Part shown: piece after piece, positions 7,038 to 14,762 of the stretch | Layout of the letters: every line of letters starts with the position of its first letter | How positions within the stretch are numbered: position 1 is the first letter of the stretch | Origin: DATBDE01 sp036270095 | GTDB lineage: Bacteria > Actinomycetota > Thermoleophilia > Solirubrobacterales > Solirubrobacteraceae | Direction of reading: 5' to 3' | Assembly: GCA_036270095.1 (NCBI GenBank) | Contig: DATBDE010000142.1 | Location: 1-26,691, forward strand | Length of the DNA: 26,691 bases | Position numbers and translations under genes: made by a program | Notes under the pieces: generated by a model | Databases searched by the model: none | Seen by the model: only the letters and a program-made list of their open reading frames with translations | What the model was told of the DNA's origin: nothing

Positions 7038-7601
7038 ATGGTCCGATGGGAGCCAGACGGTCGCGGCAGGCTCGAGCAGGCGGCGATGGCGCTGTACGCC
7101 GAGCGCGGGTTCGAGAACACCACCGTGGCCGAGATCGCCGACCGCGCCGGGCTGACCGAGCGTACGTTCTTCCGCCACTACGCCGACAAGCGCGAGGTGC
7201 TCTTTGCCGGCTCGAGCCACCTGCAGGACCTGCTCGAGACCACCGTCGCCGACGCCCCCGCCGACCTTGCCCCCATCGACGCCGTCGCCAGGGGCGTCGA
7301 GGCGATGGCCGGCGTGCTGCAGGGCCGCCGCGACTTCGCGCGCCGCCGTCAGGCGATCATCGCGGCAAGCCCCGAGCTCCAGGAGCGCGAGCTGACCAAG
7401 CTGGCCACGCTCTCGGCGGCGACCGCCGCGGTGCTGCGCGGCCGCGGCGTCGCCGACCCGGCCGCGAGCCTGGCCGCCGAGGCCGGGATCGCCGTGTTCC
7501 GGGTCGCGTTCGAGCGCTGGATCGCCGACGACGAGGACCGCGACGCCACCGAGGTCGTGCGGGACTCTTTCGACGCGCTCAAGGCCGTCACGGCCACCTA
7601 G
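7038..7601 (+). CDS. TetR/AcrR-family transcriptional regulator
   Basis: 187 aa from the ATG at 7038 (MVRWEPDGRGRLEQAAM). The upstream in-frame ATG at 7005 was rejected because it lies inside the operator and upstream of a TACACT -10 box. The N-terminal HTH is standard: RLEQAAMALYAERGFENTTV, AEIADRAGLTERTFFRHYADKREVLF. The remaining part is all-helical and resembles ligand-binding domains of actinobacterial TetR regulators (FRVAFERWI near the C-terminus). It is divergent from the SDR epimerase gene, so it probably represses both that gene and itself. The inducer cannot be told from sequence. It ends 15 bases before the convergent nucleotidyltransferase gene. Confidence 0.93.
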   Translation: MVRWEPDGRGRLEQAAMALYAERGFENTTVAEIADRAGLTERTFFRHYADKREVLFAGSSHLQDLLETTVADAPADLAPIDAVARGVEAMAGVLQGRRDFARRRQAIIAASPELQERELTKLATLSAATAAVLRGRGVADPAASLAAEAGIAVFRVAFERWIADDEDRDATEVVRDSFDALKAVTAT

Positions 7602-7616
7602 GCCATAGCTCGGCGC

Positions 7617-8717
7617 TTAGAAGAGGATGGCGCTATCAGGGAGTTCGACGCCCGGGAAGATCCGTGCCCCGGCCATGAGCACGTTTTCGGCGCCGACGGT
7701 CACGCCCTCGCCGAGCACGACGCCGCCCTCGACCACCGTGTTGGCGCCCACGCGCGCGCCCGGGCCGATGATGCAGTGGCGCAGCGTGCAGCCGGGCCCG
7801 ACCTCGGCGCCGTTGAGCACGACGGCGCTCTCGACGATGGTGTCGGCTCCGATCCGGACTCCCTGCCCGAGCACGGCCTGCGAGCCCACCCGCGCGCCCG
7901 CGGCCACGCGGCAGCCGCTGCCGGCCAGGGCGGGCGGGATGATGCGGCCCTCGGCTTCGACGTCGTCGGCGACCTCGAGGTAGGACGTCCCCAGGCGCTC
8001 GCCCACGGTCGTTGCCACCGTGCGCTCGAGGATGTCGAAGGTGGCCTGCAAATAGGTCGCCGGCGTGCCGATGTCGAGCCAGTAGCCCTGCTGCGGGAAC
8101 GCGTAGAGGCCGTCGCCGACCAGGCGCGGGAAAACCTCGCGCTCGATCGACACGTTGGCCTCGCGCTCGAGCGAGTCCAGCACCTCGCGCTCGAGCACGT
8201 AGGCGCCCGCGTTGATGAGGTCGGTGTCGATCTGGTCGCTGGAGGGCTTCTCGAGGAACTCCTCCACCCGGCGGTCGGCGTCGATGCGCACGAGCCCGTA
8301 GCGCGACGGGTCATCGACCGGGATCAGGGCGATGGTGGCGCGGGCGCCGGTGCGCTCGTGCTGCTCGATCTGGGCCGTGAGGTCCATGTCGGTCAGCACG
8401 TCGCCGTTGAGCATCAGGAAGCGCTCGTCCAGCAGGGGCTCGGCGAACTTGACGGCGCCGCCGGTGCCCAGCGGCCGCGGCTCCTCCACGTAGCGGATGC
8501 GCAGCCCGAGCTGGCTGCCGTCGCCGAGCACGTTGCGCACGCCGCTGGCCATGTAGCCGCAGGACATGACGACGTCGTCGACGCCGTGGCGCTGCAGCCA
8601 CTCGAGCATGTAGGTGATGAAAGGCCGGTCGACGAGCGGGACGACGGGCTTGGGGACGGTCGAGGTCAACGGCCGCAGCCGCGTGCCCTCACCCCCGGCC
8701 AGGATCAGCGCCTGCAT
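7617..8717 (-). CDS. NDP-sugar pyrophosphorylase (mannose-1-phosphate guanylyltransferase-like)
   Basis: 366 aa. The N-terminal nucleotidyltransferase domain has the signature LILAGGEGTRLRPLTSTVPK, then LGTGGAVKFAE, LMLNGDVLTDMD and EFLEKPSS. The C-terminal third (about 245-360) is a left-handed beta-helix of hexapeptide repeats (GARVGSQAVLGQGVRIGADT, VGANTVVEGGVVLGEG). This architecture is typical of actinobacterial GMPP/GlmU-like enzymes that make GDP-mannose or another NDP-sugar from a sugar-1-phosphate. Sugar specificity is not certain: glucose-1-phosphate thymidylyl- or uridylyltransferase is the alternative. Three bases separate it from the upstream UDP-glucose dehydrogenase gene, so they form an operon. 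No phosphomannomutase is in the window. Confidence 0.9.
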   Translation of the reverse strand: MQALILAGGEGTRLRPLTSTVPKPVVPLVDRPFITYMLEWLQRHGVDDVVMSCGYMASGVRNVLGDGSQLGLRIRYVEEPRPLGTGGAVKFAEPLLDERFLMLNGDVLTDMDLTAQIEQHERTGARATIALIPVDDPSRYGLVRIDADRRVEEFLEKPSSDQIDTDLINAGAYVLEREVLDSLEREANVSIEREVFPRLVGDGLYAFPQQGYWLDIGTPATYLQATFDILERTVATTVGERLGTSYLEVADDVEAEGRIIPPALAGSGCRVAAGARVGSQAVLGQGVRIGADTIVESAVVLNGAEVGPGCTLRHCIIGPGARVGANTVVEGGVVLGEGVTVGAENVLMAGARIFPGVELPDSAILF

Positions 8718-8720
8718 GCG

Positions 8721-10007
8721 CTAGCGCCTGCCGATCCCCTCGTAGGCGAGGCCGGCTGCGCGGACACCCTCGCCGCGCAGCGCGTTGCGCCCGTCGATGA
8801 CCAGGTCGCCGCGCATGCGTGAGGCCACGTCGGCCCAGTCCAGCTCGGCGAACTCGGGCCACTCGGTCACGAGCACGACGGCGTCGGCGCCCTCGATGGC
8901 CTGCAGCGCGGAGTCGGAGAAGTCGACGCCCGACATGAGCCCGCGGGCGGCCTCCTCGGCCACCGGGTCGTACGCGCGCACGCGGGCGCCGTCGGCCTGC
9001 AGCCGGCCGGCGAGGACGAGCGAGGAGGCCTCGCGCATGTCGTCGGTGTCGGGCTTGAAGGCGAGCCCGAGCAGCGCGACCTCCTTGCCCACCAGCGAGC
9101 CCATGTGCTTCTGGAGCTTGGAGATCACCCGGCGCTTCTGGAGCTCGTTGACCTCGATGACCGCGGTCAGGAGCTGGAAGTGGTAGCCGGAGTTGCCGGC
9201 CAGCTGTTTGAGCGCGCTGACATCTTTTGGAAAGCACGAGCCGCCATAGCCAATACCCGGGCGCAGGAACTGCGGCCCGATGCGCTCGTCCAGGCCCATG
9301 CCCTTCGCGACTTCGGCCACGTCGGCGCCGACCTCCTCGCACACGTTGGCGATCTCGTTGATGAAGGAGATCTTCGTGGCCAGGAAGGCGTTGGCCGCGA
9401 GCTTGATCATCTCCGCCGACTTCACGTCGGTGCGCACCAACGGCGCGTCCAGCGGCGAATAGAGCGCGACCACGGCGTCGCCGGCCCAGTCGCCATCGTC
9501 GCCCACGACCACGCGGTCGGGGTGGAGGAAGTCGGCCACGGCCGAGCCCTCCTTCAGGAACTCCGGGCAGGCGACGTAGGAGAACCCGCCCTTGCCGCGC
9601 TCGGCGAAGATGCGCTTGATCGACGCCCCGGTGCCGCTCGGCACCGTGGACTTCATGACCAGCGCGTGGCGATCCGACGGCGGCATGGCGTCGACCACCG
9701 CGTTCACGGCGCTCAGGTCGGCGTCGCCAGAATAGGTGGGCGGGGTGCCGACGGCGACGAACAGCAGGCGCGCCTGATCGAGCGCCGGCTGAAGGTCGGT
9801 GGAGAAGTGCATGCGCTCGCGGTTGCGCTCCACGAGCTCGGCCAGGCCGGGCTCGTAGATGGGGATCTCGCCGCGCTCGAGACCGCGGATCTTGTCCGCG
9901 TCGATGTCGACGCAAAAGACCTCGTTGCCGAGCTCCGCGAACCCGGCCGCGGTGACCAGCCCGACGTAGCCCGTCCCGATGACCCCGATGGGCTCGCGCT
10001 CATGCAT
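8721..10007 (-). CDS. ugd: UDP-glucose 6-dehydrogenase
   Basis: 428 aa. It oxidises UDP-glucose to UDP-glucuronate with two NAD+, supplying precursors for capsule, teichuronic-type polymers or other wall glycopolymers. Motifs: NAD-binding GTGYVG (11-16), GTPPTYSGDADLSAV, STVPSGTG, CPEFLKEGSAVADFLHPDRV, KLAANAFLATKISFINEIA and GYGGSCFPKD with the catalytic cysteine at 258. The C-terminal domain has LGLAFKPDTDDMREA and VTEWPEF. All key residues are present. It lies between the LCP gene (19 bases upstream) and the nucleotidyltransferase (3 bases downstream). GDP-mannose 6-dehydrogenase is the nearest alternative function. Confidence 0.94.
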   Translation of the reverse strand: MHEREPIGVIGTGYVGLVTAAGFAELGNEVFCVDIDADKIRGLERGEIPIYEPGLAELVERNRERMHFSTDLQPALDQARLLFVAVGTPPTYSGDADLSAVNAVVDAMPPSDRHALVMKSTVPSGTGASIKRIFAERGKGGFSYVACPEFLKEGSAVADFLHPDRVVVGDDGDWAGDAVVALYSPLDAPLVRTDVKSAEMIKLAANAFLATKISFINEIANVCEEVGADVAEVAKGMGLDERIGPQFLRPGIGYGGSCFPKDVSALKQLAGNSGYHFQLLTAVIEVNELQKRRVISKLQKHMGSLVGKEVALLGLAFKPDTDDMREASSLVLAGRLQADGARVRAYDPVAEEAARGLMSGVDFSDSALQAIEGADAVVLVTEWPEFAELDWADVASRMRGDLVIDGRNALRGEGVRAAGLAYEGIGRR

Positions 10008-10026
10008 GGGAGGCGCGGAAGGGTAG

Positions 10027-11496
10027 CTAGCCGTGACCCAGGGGCCGCATCGACGCGGCGATGGCCAGCATCTGCTTGTTGGTCAGCGATCGGGTCAGCG
10101 TGTTCGTCACCCAATAGACGGCGTTGCCGGCCCGGAACGCGACCAGCCGCAGCTTGCTGCCGTCGAAGTAGAGCGAGTACGTGTGCCGTCCGATCCGGCG
10201 CCGGGCGTCGGGCTTCTGCAGCAGCGGCGGGTTGGTCCAGTTCATGCCCTCGACGTCGTAGTACTCGCCCACGCCGGGCAGCTGCACGACCATCGCGTAG
10301 GCGCGGCGCTTGGAGCCGTCCAGCGTGCGCAGGCGGTAGGGCCGCCCCGGCCCCTGGTAGGTGCCGCCCGGCCCCACCTTGGTCGGGAAGTAGACCGGGA
10401 ACGGCGTCCCGCGCGAGGCCACGATGGCCTGGTCCTCGCCCTTGGTCGTGGCTGCGTCGAGCTGCACCGGCTTGCTCTTGTGGGGGCGCGACGAGCGCCG
10501 CCGCGACGGCCGCGACGCGCCGCTCGACGACGTCGCCGTGCGCCCGGAGAGGAACTGCTCGACCGCGCCGGGCAGGCGGCCCTGGCTGTAGCCGACGTAG
10601 GCGGCCGTGGGGCTGTCGGGGACGATGGCCGGGAACTTGATCTCGCGCACCGGATGGCCGGCGGACAGGAACGCGAGCTGGCCGAGGTCCAGCAGCGCCT
10701 TGGCGTCCTGCAGGCTCTTGTCGGTCTGCGTGTAGGCGGCGAAGACCTTCAGCAGACGGTCGCGCTTCTCGAAGATCTGCTTGGCCCCGATCTGCGCCTT
10801 GGCCTGGCGTAGGAAGTCCTGCTGGCGCGCGCCGCGGACGATGTCGTTGTCGCCGTGGCGGTAGCGCACGTAGTCGAGCGCGTCCTGGCCGCACAGCCGC
10901 TGGTAGCCGGGCTGGATGTTGATCGACGCGTAGCCGGTCCCGACCGGGTTGTAGTACCGCCGGTCGACCGCGACGTACACGCAGCCCACGTAGTCGACCG
11001 CCCGCCGGAACCCGCGGAAGTTGATGTCGACCACGTGGTTGATCGCGAACGGATGCCCCGGGGTCGAGAGCAGCCGCTTGACCGTCTTCAGCGTCAGCGC
11101 CGCCCCGCCGTCGTAGTAGGCCTGGTTGATCTTGTTCGTCCCGTGCCCGGGGATCGTGACCTTGAGGTCGCGCGGGATCGACATCACCGTCGTAGCCGGG
11201 TGGCCGGAGTCGAGCCGCATCAGGAGGATCGTGTCCGAGTGGGGCCGGTCCGACGCCGTGTCCTGCTTTCGGTGGTCGGAGCCCAGGATCATGATCGTCT
11301 GCGGGCTGCCCGCACTGGCGCTGTCCACGGCGCCGCCCAGCGACGGGATCGTGTGCCCGTGGGTGTGCAGGAAGCCCGACAGCTCCGCGACCTGGAGCAG
11401 GATCGCGGAGGACACCGCGACCGTGGTCAGGGCGAGCACGATCACGCTTCCAAGCAGGAACTTCTTGTACATCCCCCGCGCCGACAGCGTCCGCAC
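10027..11496 (-). CDS. LytR-CpsA-Psr (LCP) family glycopolymer transferase, copy 1
   Basis: 489 aa from a GTG; an ATG eight codons on (11472) is possible. One N-terminal transmembrane segment (about 10-35, KKFLLGSVIVLALTTVAVSS) places the rest outside the membrane. The LCP domain spans roughly residues 65-245: TIMILGSDHR, SDTILLMRLD, TVMSIPRDLKVTIPG, DINFRGFRRAVDYVG and DALDYVRYRHGD...RQQDFL, with the conserved arginines and aspartates. LCP enzymes move lipid-linked glycopolymers onto peptidoglycan. After a basic Ser/Arg/Lys-rich linker (about 320-345) comes a C-terminal domain (about 350-489; GMNWTNPPLLQKP, YSLYFDGSKLRLVAFR, YWVTNTLTRSLTNKQM) not part of the LCP fold and shared with the next gene. 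It is probably cotranscribed with ugd. Confidence 0.93.
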   Translation of the reverse strand: MRTLSARGMYKKFLLGSVIVLALTTVAVSSAILLQVAELSGFLHTHGHTIPSLGGAVDSASAGSPQTIMILGSDHRKQDTASDRPHSDTILLMRLDSGHPATTVMSIPRDLKVTIPGHGTNKINQAYYDGGAALTLKTVKRLLSTPGHPFAINHVVDINFRGFRRAVDYVGCVYVAVDRRYYNPVGTGYASINIQPGYQRLCGQDALDYVRYRHGDNDIVRGARQQDFLRQAKAQIGAKQIFEKRDRLLKVFAAYTQTDKSLQDAKALLDLGQLAFLSAGHPVREIKFPAIVPDSPTAAYVGYSQGRLPGAVEQFLSGRTATSSSGASRPSRRRSSRPHKSKPVQLDAATTKGEDQAIVASRGTPFPVYFPTKVGPGGTYQGPGRPYRLRTLDGSKRRAYAMVVQLPGVGEYYDVEGMNWTNPPLLQKPDARRRIGRHTYSLYFDGSKLRLVAFRAGNAVYWVTNTLTRSLTNKQMLAIAASMRPLGHG

Positions 11497-11511
11497 CGGG
11501 CCGAGGGTACT

Positions 11512-11675
11512 AGTACAGGCATCCGCAAGTTCCGGCGGGAACCAGCGGGCGTCTCACCGCCTCTGGCAGTGTCCTCGGCTCGCACGTAGCGCTGCTACCT
11601 GCTTCGCTTGCGTCCTTGCCAGAGCCGCCGGTCCGTACGCCGGATTCCACACCGAACTTAGGGACACCTGTACTC
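11512..11675. repeat. Large imperfect inverted repeat enclosing element copy B
   Basis: This fills most of the 189-base gap between the two LCP genes. The left arm, read on the plus strand from 11512, begins AGTACAGG..TCC..AAGTTC.G...GGAA.CC.GCG. The right arm, read on the minus strand from 11674 down, shows the same spaced pattern, matching at roughly 32 of 50 positions with one gap. The arms run inward to the perfectly paired stem of the 64-nt element at 11561-11624, so the whole forms one nested palindrome of about 164 bp. A perfect 10-bp palindrome GTACTAGTAC (11507-11516) overlaps its left end. No open frame or T-run is seen. Confidence 0.6.
11561..11624. repeat. 64-nt hairpin-forming element, copy B
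   Basis: Outer arms CTCTGGCA (11561-11568) and TGCCAGAG (11617-11624) pair perfectly over 8 bp, and an inner hairpin GTAGC-GCT-GCTAC lies at 11586-11598. Aligned base for base with copy A (4840-4903), it keeps GTCCTCGG (11571-11578), CGTA (11585-11588) and TGCGTCCTTG (11609-11618). The two stem positions that differ (2/63 and 6/59) change on both sides so pairing is kept: G-C to T-A and C-G to G-C. It lies between two minus-strand LCP genes. Confidence 0.7.
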
Positions 11676-11685
11676 GGGGATCGGG

Positions 11686-13185
11686 CTAGCGCCCGCCGTA
11701 CCGGGTCATCGACGTAGCGATGCCCATCATCTGCTTGTTGGTCAGCGTGCGCAGCAGCGTGTTGGTCACCCAGTAGACCGCGTTGCCCTGGCGGAAGGCG
11801 ACCACGCGCAGCTTGCTGCCGTCGAAATACAGGGAGTAGGTGCGACCGTTGACGGTGCGGTGGCCGTCCGGGCTGGCCAGGATCGGCGGGTTGAGCCAGT
11901 TCATGGCCTCGATGCCGTAGTACTCGCCCGGCTGGCCCAGCCTGACCACCATGCGGTAGGCGCGGTACTTGCGGCCGTCGAGGTCGCGCAGGCGGTAGGG
12001 CCGCGGCGGGTCTACATACTGGCCGCCCATGGCCAGGTTCTTCGGGTAGTAGACCGGGAACGTCGTGCCCTTGGCCGACCCGATGGCCTGGTCCTGGCCC
12101 ATCCTCGTGGCCCGCTCGAGCCCCTGCGGCGTCGAGGTCTTGCGGTGGCGGCGGCGGGTGCTCTGCTGGGCCGGCTTCTGCTTCGGCCCCTTGGCGCTCT
12201 TGCCGGCCAGGAACTGCGTGACCGCCTTGTCGAGCTTGGCCTGGTCGTAGCTCAGGTCGGTGTCCTTGGGGTCGGTCGGGATGATGGCCGGGAACGGCAC
12301 CTCGCGCACCGGGTGCCCGGCCGAGAAGGCCACCAGCTTGAGCAGGTTCAGGATTGTGTCGTAGTCGTGCAGGCCCTTGTCGGTCTGCGTGTAGCGGCCG
12401 ACGAGCTTGGCCAGCTTGTCGCGCTTGTCGAAGATCTGCTTGGCGCCGATCTGCGCCTTGGCCTGGCGCAGGAAGTCCTGCTGCCGCGCCGCGCGCACGA
12501 GGTCGGAGTCGGTGTGGCGGAAGCGCACGTAGTCGAGCGCGTCCTGGCCGCACAGCCGCTGGTAGCCGGGCTGGATGTTGATCGTCGCGTAGCCCGTGCC
12601 CGGCGGGTTGTAGTAGCGATGGTCGATGTCGGCGTAGACGCAGCCCACGTAGTCGACCGCGCGCCGGAACCCGCGGAAGTTGATGTTGATGACGTGGTTG
12701 ATCTTGAACGGGTGGCCCGTGGTCGAGAACAGCGCCTTGACGGTCTTCAGCGTCAGGTGGGGCCCGCCGTCCGAGTAGGCGGCGTTGATCTTGTCCGACC
12801 CCGCGCCGGGGACGTTGACTTTCAGGTCGCGCGGGATCGACATCACCGTCGTCGCCTCGTTGTCGGGGTCGAGGTGGATCAGCAGGATCGTGTCCGAGTG
12901 GGGCTTGTCGCCCGGCTGGTCGGTCACGCGGTGGTCGGAGCCGAGGATCATGATCGTCTGCGCCCCGCCCACGTCGTCGCGCGTGAGCTCGTTCTTGCCG
13001 AAGCTGATCGAGCCCTCCTTGGCGGCGCCCTGGTTGAAGTCGTCGACCAATTGGCCGACCTGGAGGAGGATCGCCGCCGAGACCGCGATCGTGGTCAGGG
13101 CGACGATGATCGCGCTCCCGATCAGGAAGCGCTTGTACATCCCGCGGGCTGGGCGCGGAGGCTTCTCGCCTGCCGGCGCGCTCAC
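11686..13185 (-). CDS. LytR-CpsA-Psr (LCP) family glycopolymer transferase, copy 2
   Basis: 499 aa from the GTG at 13185, chosen because it forms a GTGA overlap with the upstream peptidase stop and has GAGGGGG seven bases upstream. Layout matches copy 1: short cytoplasmic start, transmembrane helix (about 20-45, FLIGSAIIVALTTIAVSAAI), LCP domain (TIMILGSDHRV, TVMSIPRDLKVNVPG, NINFRGFRRAVDYVG, DALDYVRFRHTDSD...RQQDFL), a basic linker (about 325-350) and the same C-terminal domain (MNWLNPPILASPDG, YFDGSKLRVVAFRQGNAVYW, TNTLLRTLTNKQMMGIA). The two genes are tandem duplicates. They may act on different glycopolymers or at different times. Confidence 0.93.
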   Translation of the reverse strand: MSAPAGEKPPRPARGMYKRFLIGSAIIVALTTIAVSAAILLQVGQLVDDFNQGAAKEGSISFGKNELTRDDVGGAQTIMILGSDHRVTDQPGDKPHSDTILLIHLDPDNEATTVMSIPRDLKVNVPGAGSDKINAAYSDGGPHLTLKTVKALFSTTGHPFKINHVININFRGFRRAVDYVGCVYADIDHRYYNPPGTGYATINIQPGYQRLCGQDALDYVRFRHTDSDLVRAARQQDFLRQAKAQIGAKQIFDKRDKLAKLVGRYTQTDKGLHDYDTILNLLKLVAFSAGHPVREVPFPAIIPTDPKDTDLSYDQAKLDKAVTQFLAGKSAKGPKQKPAQQSTRRRHRKTSTPQGLERATRMGQDQAIGSAKGTTFPVYYPKNLAMGGQYVDPPRPYRLRDLDGRKYRAYRMVVRLGQPGEYYGIEAMNWLNPPILASPDGHRTVNGRTYSLYFDGSKLRVVAFRQGNAVYWVTNTLLRTLTNKQMMGIATSMTRYGGR

Positions 13186-14339
13186 GGGCGCACCCCCTCG
13201 ATGGTCTCGAGCGACGCGGCCTCGCGCGGCGTCGCCGCCTCGCGGGCGGCCGCCATCGACAGCGGCAGGTCGCGCACGAACTCGCCGAGCGCGCGGCGGT
13301 AGCGCTCCAGCGAGCTCACCGACACCCACTCGTCCGGGCCGTGATGGCCGCCGCCGTGGGGGCCGAACTCGACCGCCGGGATGCCGGCCTCCAAGAACGA
13401 GACCGCGTCCGAGGCGCCGTCGCGGCCGACGCTCATCACCTCGCCCTCGACCGAGCGCGCAACCGCGGCGCTCAGCGCCCGCACGAACGGGTTGGTGCGC
13501 GACACGATGGCCGGCACGCGGGTGAACGTGCGCACCACCTCGACGTCCTCCATCGCTTCGACCTGGGCCAGGATCGCCTCGGGGTCCTGGCCGGGGAGGT
13601 AGCGGACGTCAACGTCCACGGCGCACGCGTCGGGCACCTTGTTGAGCGCGTCGCCGCCCATGATCCGGCCGAGGTTGATCGAGGGCCGGTCGAACAGCTC
13701 CGACGATTCCCGCGCGAACGGCAGCGTCTCGATCTTGCGGAAGACGTCGACGGCCTTGAGCACGGCGTTGTCGCCCAGCCACGGCGTCGAGCCGTGGGAC
13801 GAGCGGCCGGTGACCCGCAGCCGCATGGCCAGCACGCCCTTGGCCTCGACCCCGATGTGCAGGTCGGTGGGCTCGCCGGTGATGGCGAAGTCGGCCGCGT
13901 ACCCGCGCGCCACGAGCACGTCGGTGGAGCGGTCCTCCACCTCCTCGGACTCCTCGTCGGGCACGCACAGGAAGCGCACGCGCACGTCGCGCTGGACGGC
14001 CACGTCGTGGACGGCGCACAACATCGCCGCGAGGCCGCCCTTCATGTCGTAGGCGCCCCGCCCGATCAGCCGGTCGTCCTCGACCTGCGGCTCGAACTGC
14101 TCGGGCCGGCCGGGCACGACGTCGTAGTGGCCGTGGAAGATCACGCTGGGTCCGTCCGTGGCACCGACGTCCGCGAGGATCACGGGCAGGCCGTTGTGAT
14201 CCTTCTCGCGCACGTCGATGTCGCGTGCTTCGAGCCAACCCTTGACGAATCCTGCCGCGGAGCGCAGGCCGTCGACGGTGGACGTGTCGTAGCGGATCAG
14301 CCGCTCAGCCAGCGGGAGGGGGTGCACGCGGAGCAGCAT
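13182..14339 (-). CDS. M20-family zinc peptidase (DapE/ArgE-like deacylase)
   Basis: 385 aa. Metal ligands of the M20 family are all visible: HGHYDVVPG (His71 and Asp73), GAYDMKGG (Asp98, bridging), CVPDEESEE (catalytic and metal Glu about 129-130), TGEPTDL (Glu156) and a C-terminal EFGPHGGGHHGPDEWV histidine. The central lid domain has GRSSHGSTPWLGDNAV. Members remove acyl groups from amino acids: succinyl-diaminopimelate desuccinylase (lysine and peptidoglycan) or acetylornithine deacetylase (arginine) are the likely choices, and dapE would suit the following cell-wall gene, but sequence alone does not decide. It begins 9 bases after atpC and overlaps the LCP gene by GTGA, so it may be read through from the atp operon. 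The last 25 residues are an Ala/Glu/Arg-rich extension. Confidence 0.9.
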   Translation of the reverse strand: MLLRVHPLPLAERLIRYDTSTVDGLRSAAGFVKGWLEARDIDVREKDHNGLPVILADVGATDGPSVIFHGHYDVVPGRPEQFEPQVEDDRLIGRGAYDMKGGLAAMLCAVHDVAVQRDVRVRFLCVPDEESEEVEDRSTDVLVARGYAADFAITGEPTDLHIGVEAKGVLAMRLRVTGRSSHGSTPWLGDNAVLKAVDVFRKIETLPFARESSELFDRPSINLGRIMGGDALNKVPDACAVDVDVRYLPGQDPEAILAQVEAMEDVEVVRTFTRVPAIVSRTNPFVRALSAAVARSVEGEVMSVGRDGASDAVSFLEAGIPAVEFGPHGGGHHGPDEWVSVSSLERYRRALGEFVRDLPLSMAAAREAATPREAASLETIEGVRP

Positions 14340-14348
14340 AGAGCCGCG

Positions 14349-14762
14349 CTACGACCCTTCCGCCACCTCCAACCAGGCTTCATACCGTCGCCGATCCCTT
14401 GCAGCGGAACGCTTTTCCTCGGAGTCGTCCTCGGCCCGGTCGTACGCGTCCTCCGCGCGACGCAGCTTGTCCTGCAGATCGGCATGATCGAGGCGGTCCG
14501 GCGGGGTGGCGTCCTCGACCAGGACGAGGGCGCGGTTGTGCGCCACCTGCAGGTAGCCCTCGCCCTGCGCGAAGCGCACGACGTCGCTCTCGGACTTGTA
14601 GAGGCGCAGCTCGGTGGGGTCGAGCATGGCCAGCAGCGGCTGGTGGTGGGCGAGGATCCCGATCGAGCCCACGGTCGTACGGGTCGAGAGCATCTCGACT
14701 TCGTCGTTGAAGACCTCCCCTTCGGGGGTGAGGACCTCGACCGCGAACGGCGTGTGCGCCAT
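14349..14762 (-). CDS. atpC: ATP synthase F1 epsilon subunit
   Basis: 137 aa. Epsilon sits on the central stalk and can inhibit ATP hydrolysis. The N-terminal beta-sandwich is typical: FAVEVLTPEGEVFNDEVEML, STRTTVGSIGILAHHQPLLA, RFAQGEGYLQVAHNRALVLVEDA. The C-terminal helical hairpin (about 90-137) is highly charged (RRAEDAYDRAEDDSEEKRSA). Its ATG directly follows the atpD stop (TAGATG), as expected for the last gene of a canonical atp operon. Confidence 0.96.
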   Translation of the reverse strand: MAHTPFAVEVLTPEGEVFNDEVEMLSTRTTVGSIGILAHHQPLLAMLDPTELRLYKSESDVVRFAQGEGYLQVAHNRALVLVEDATPPDRLDHADLQDKLRRAEDAYDRAEDDSEEKRSAARDRRRYEAWLEVAEGS

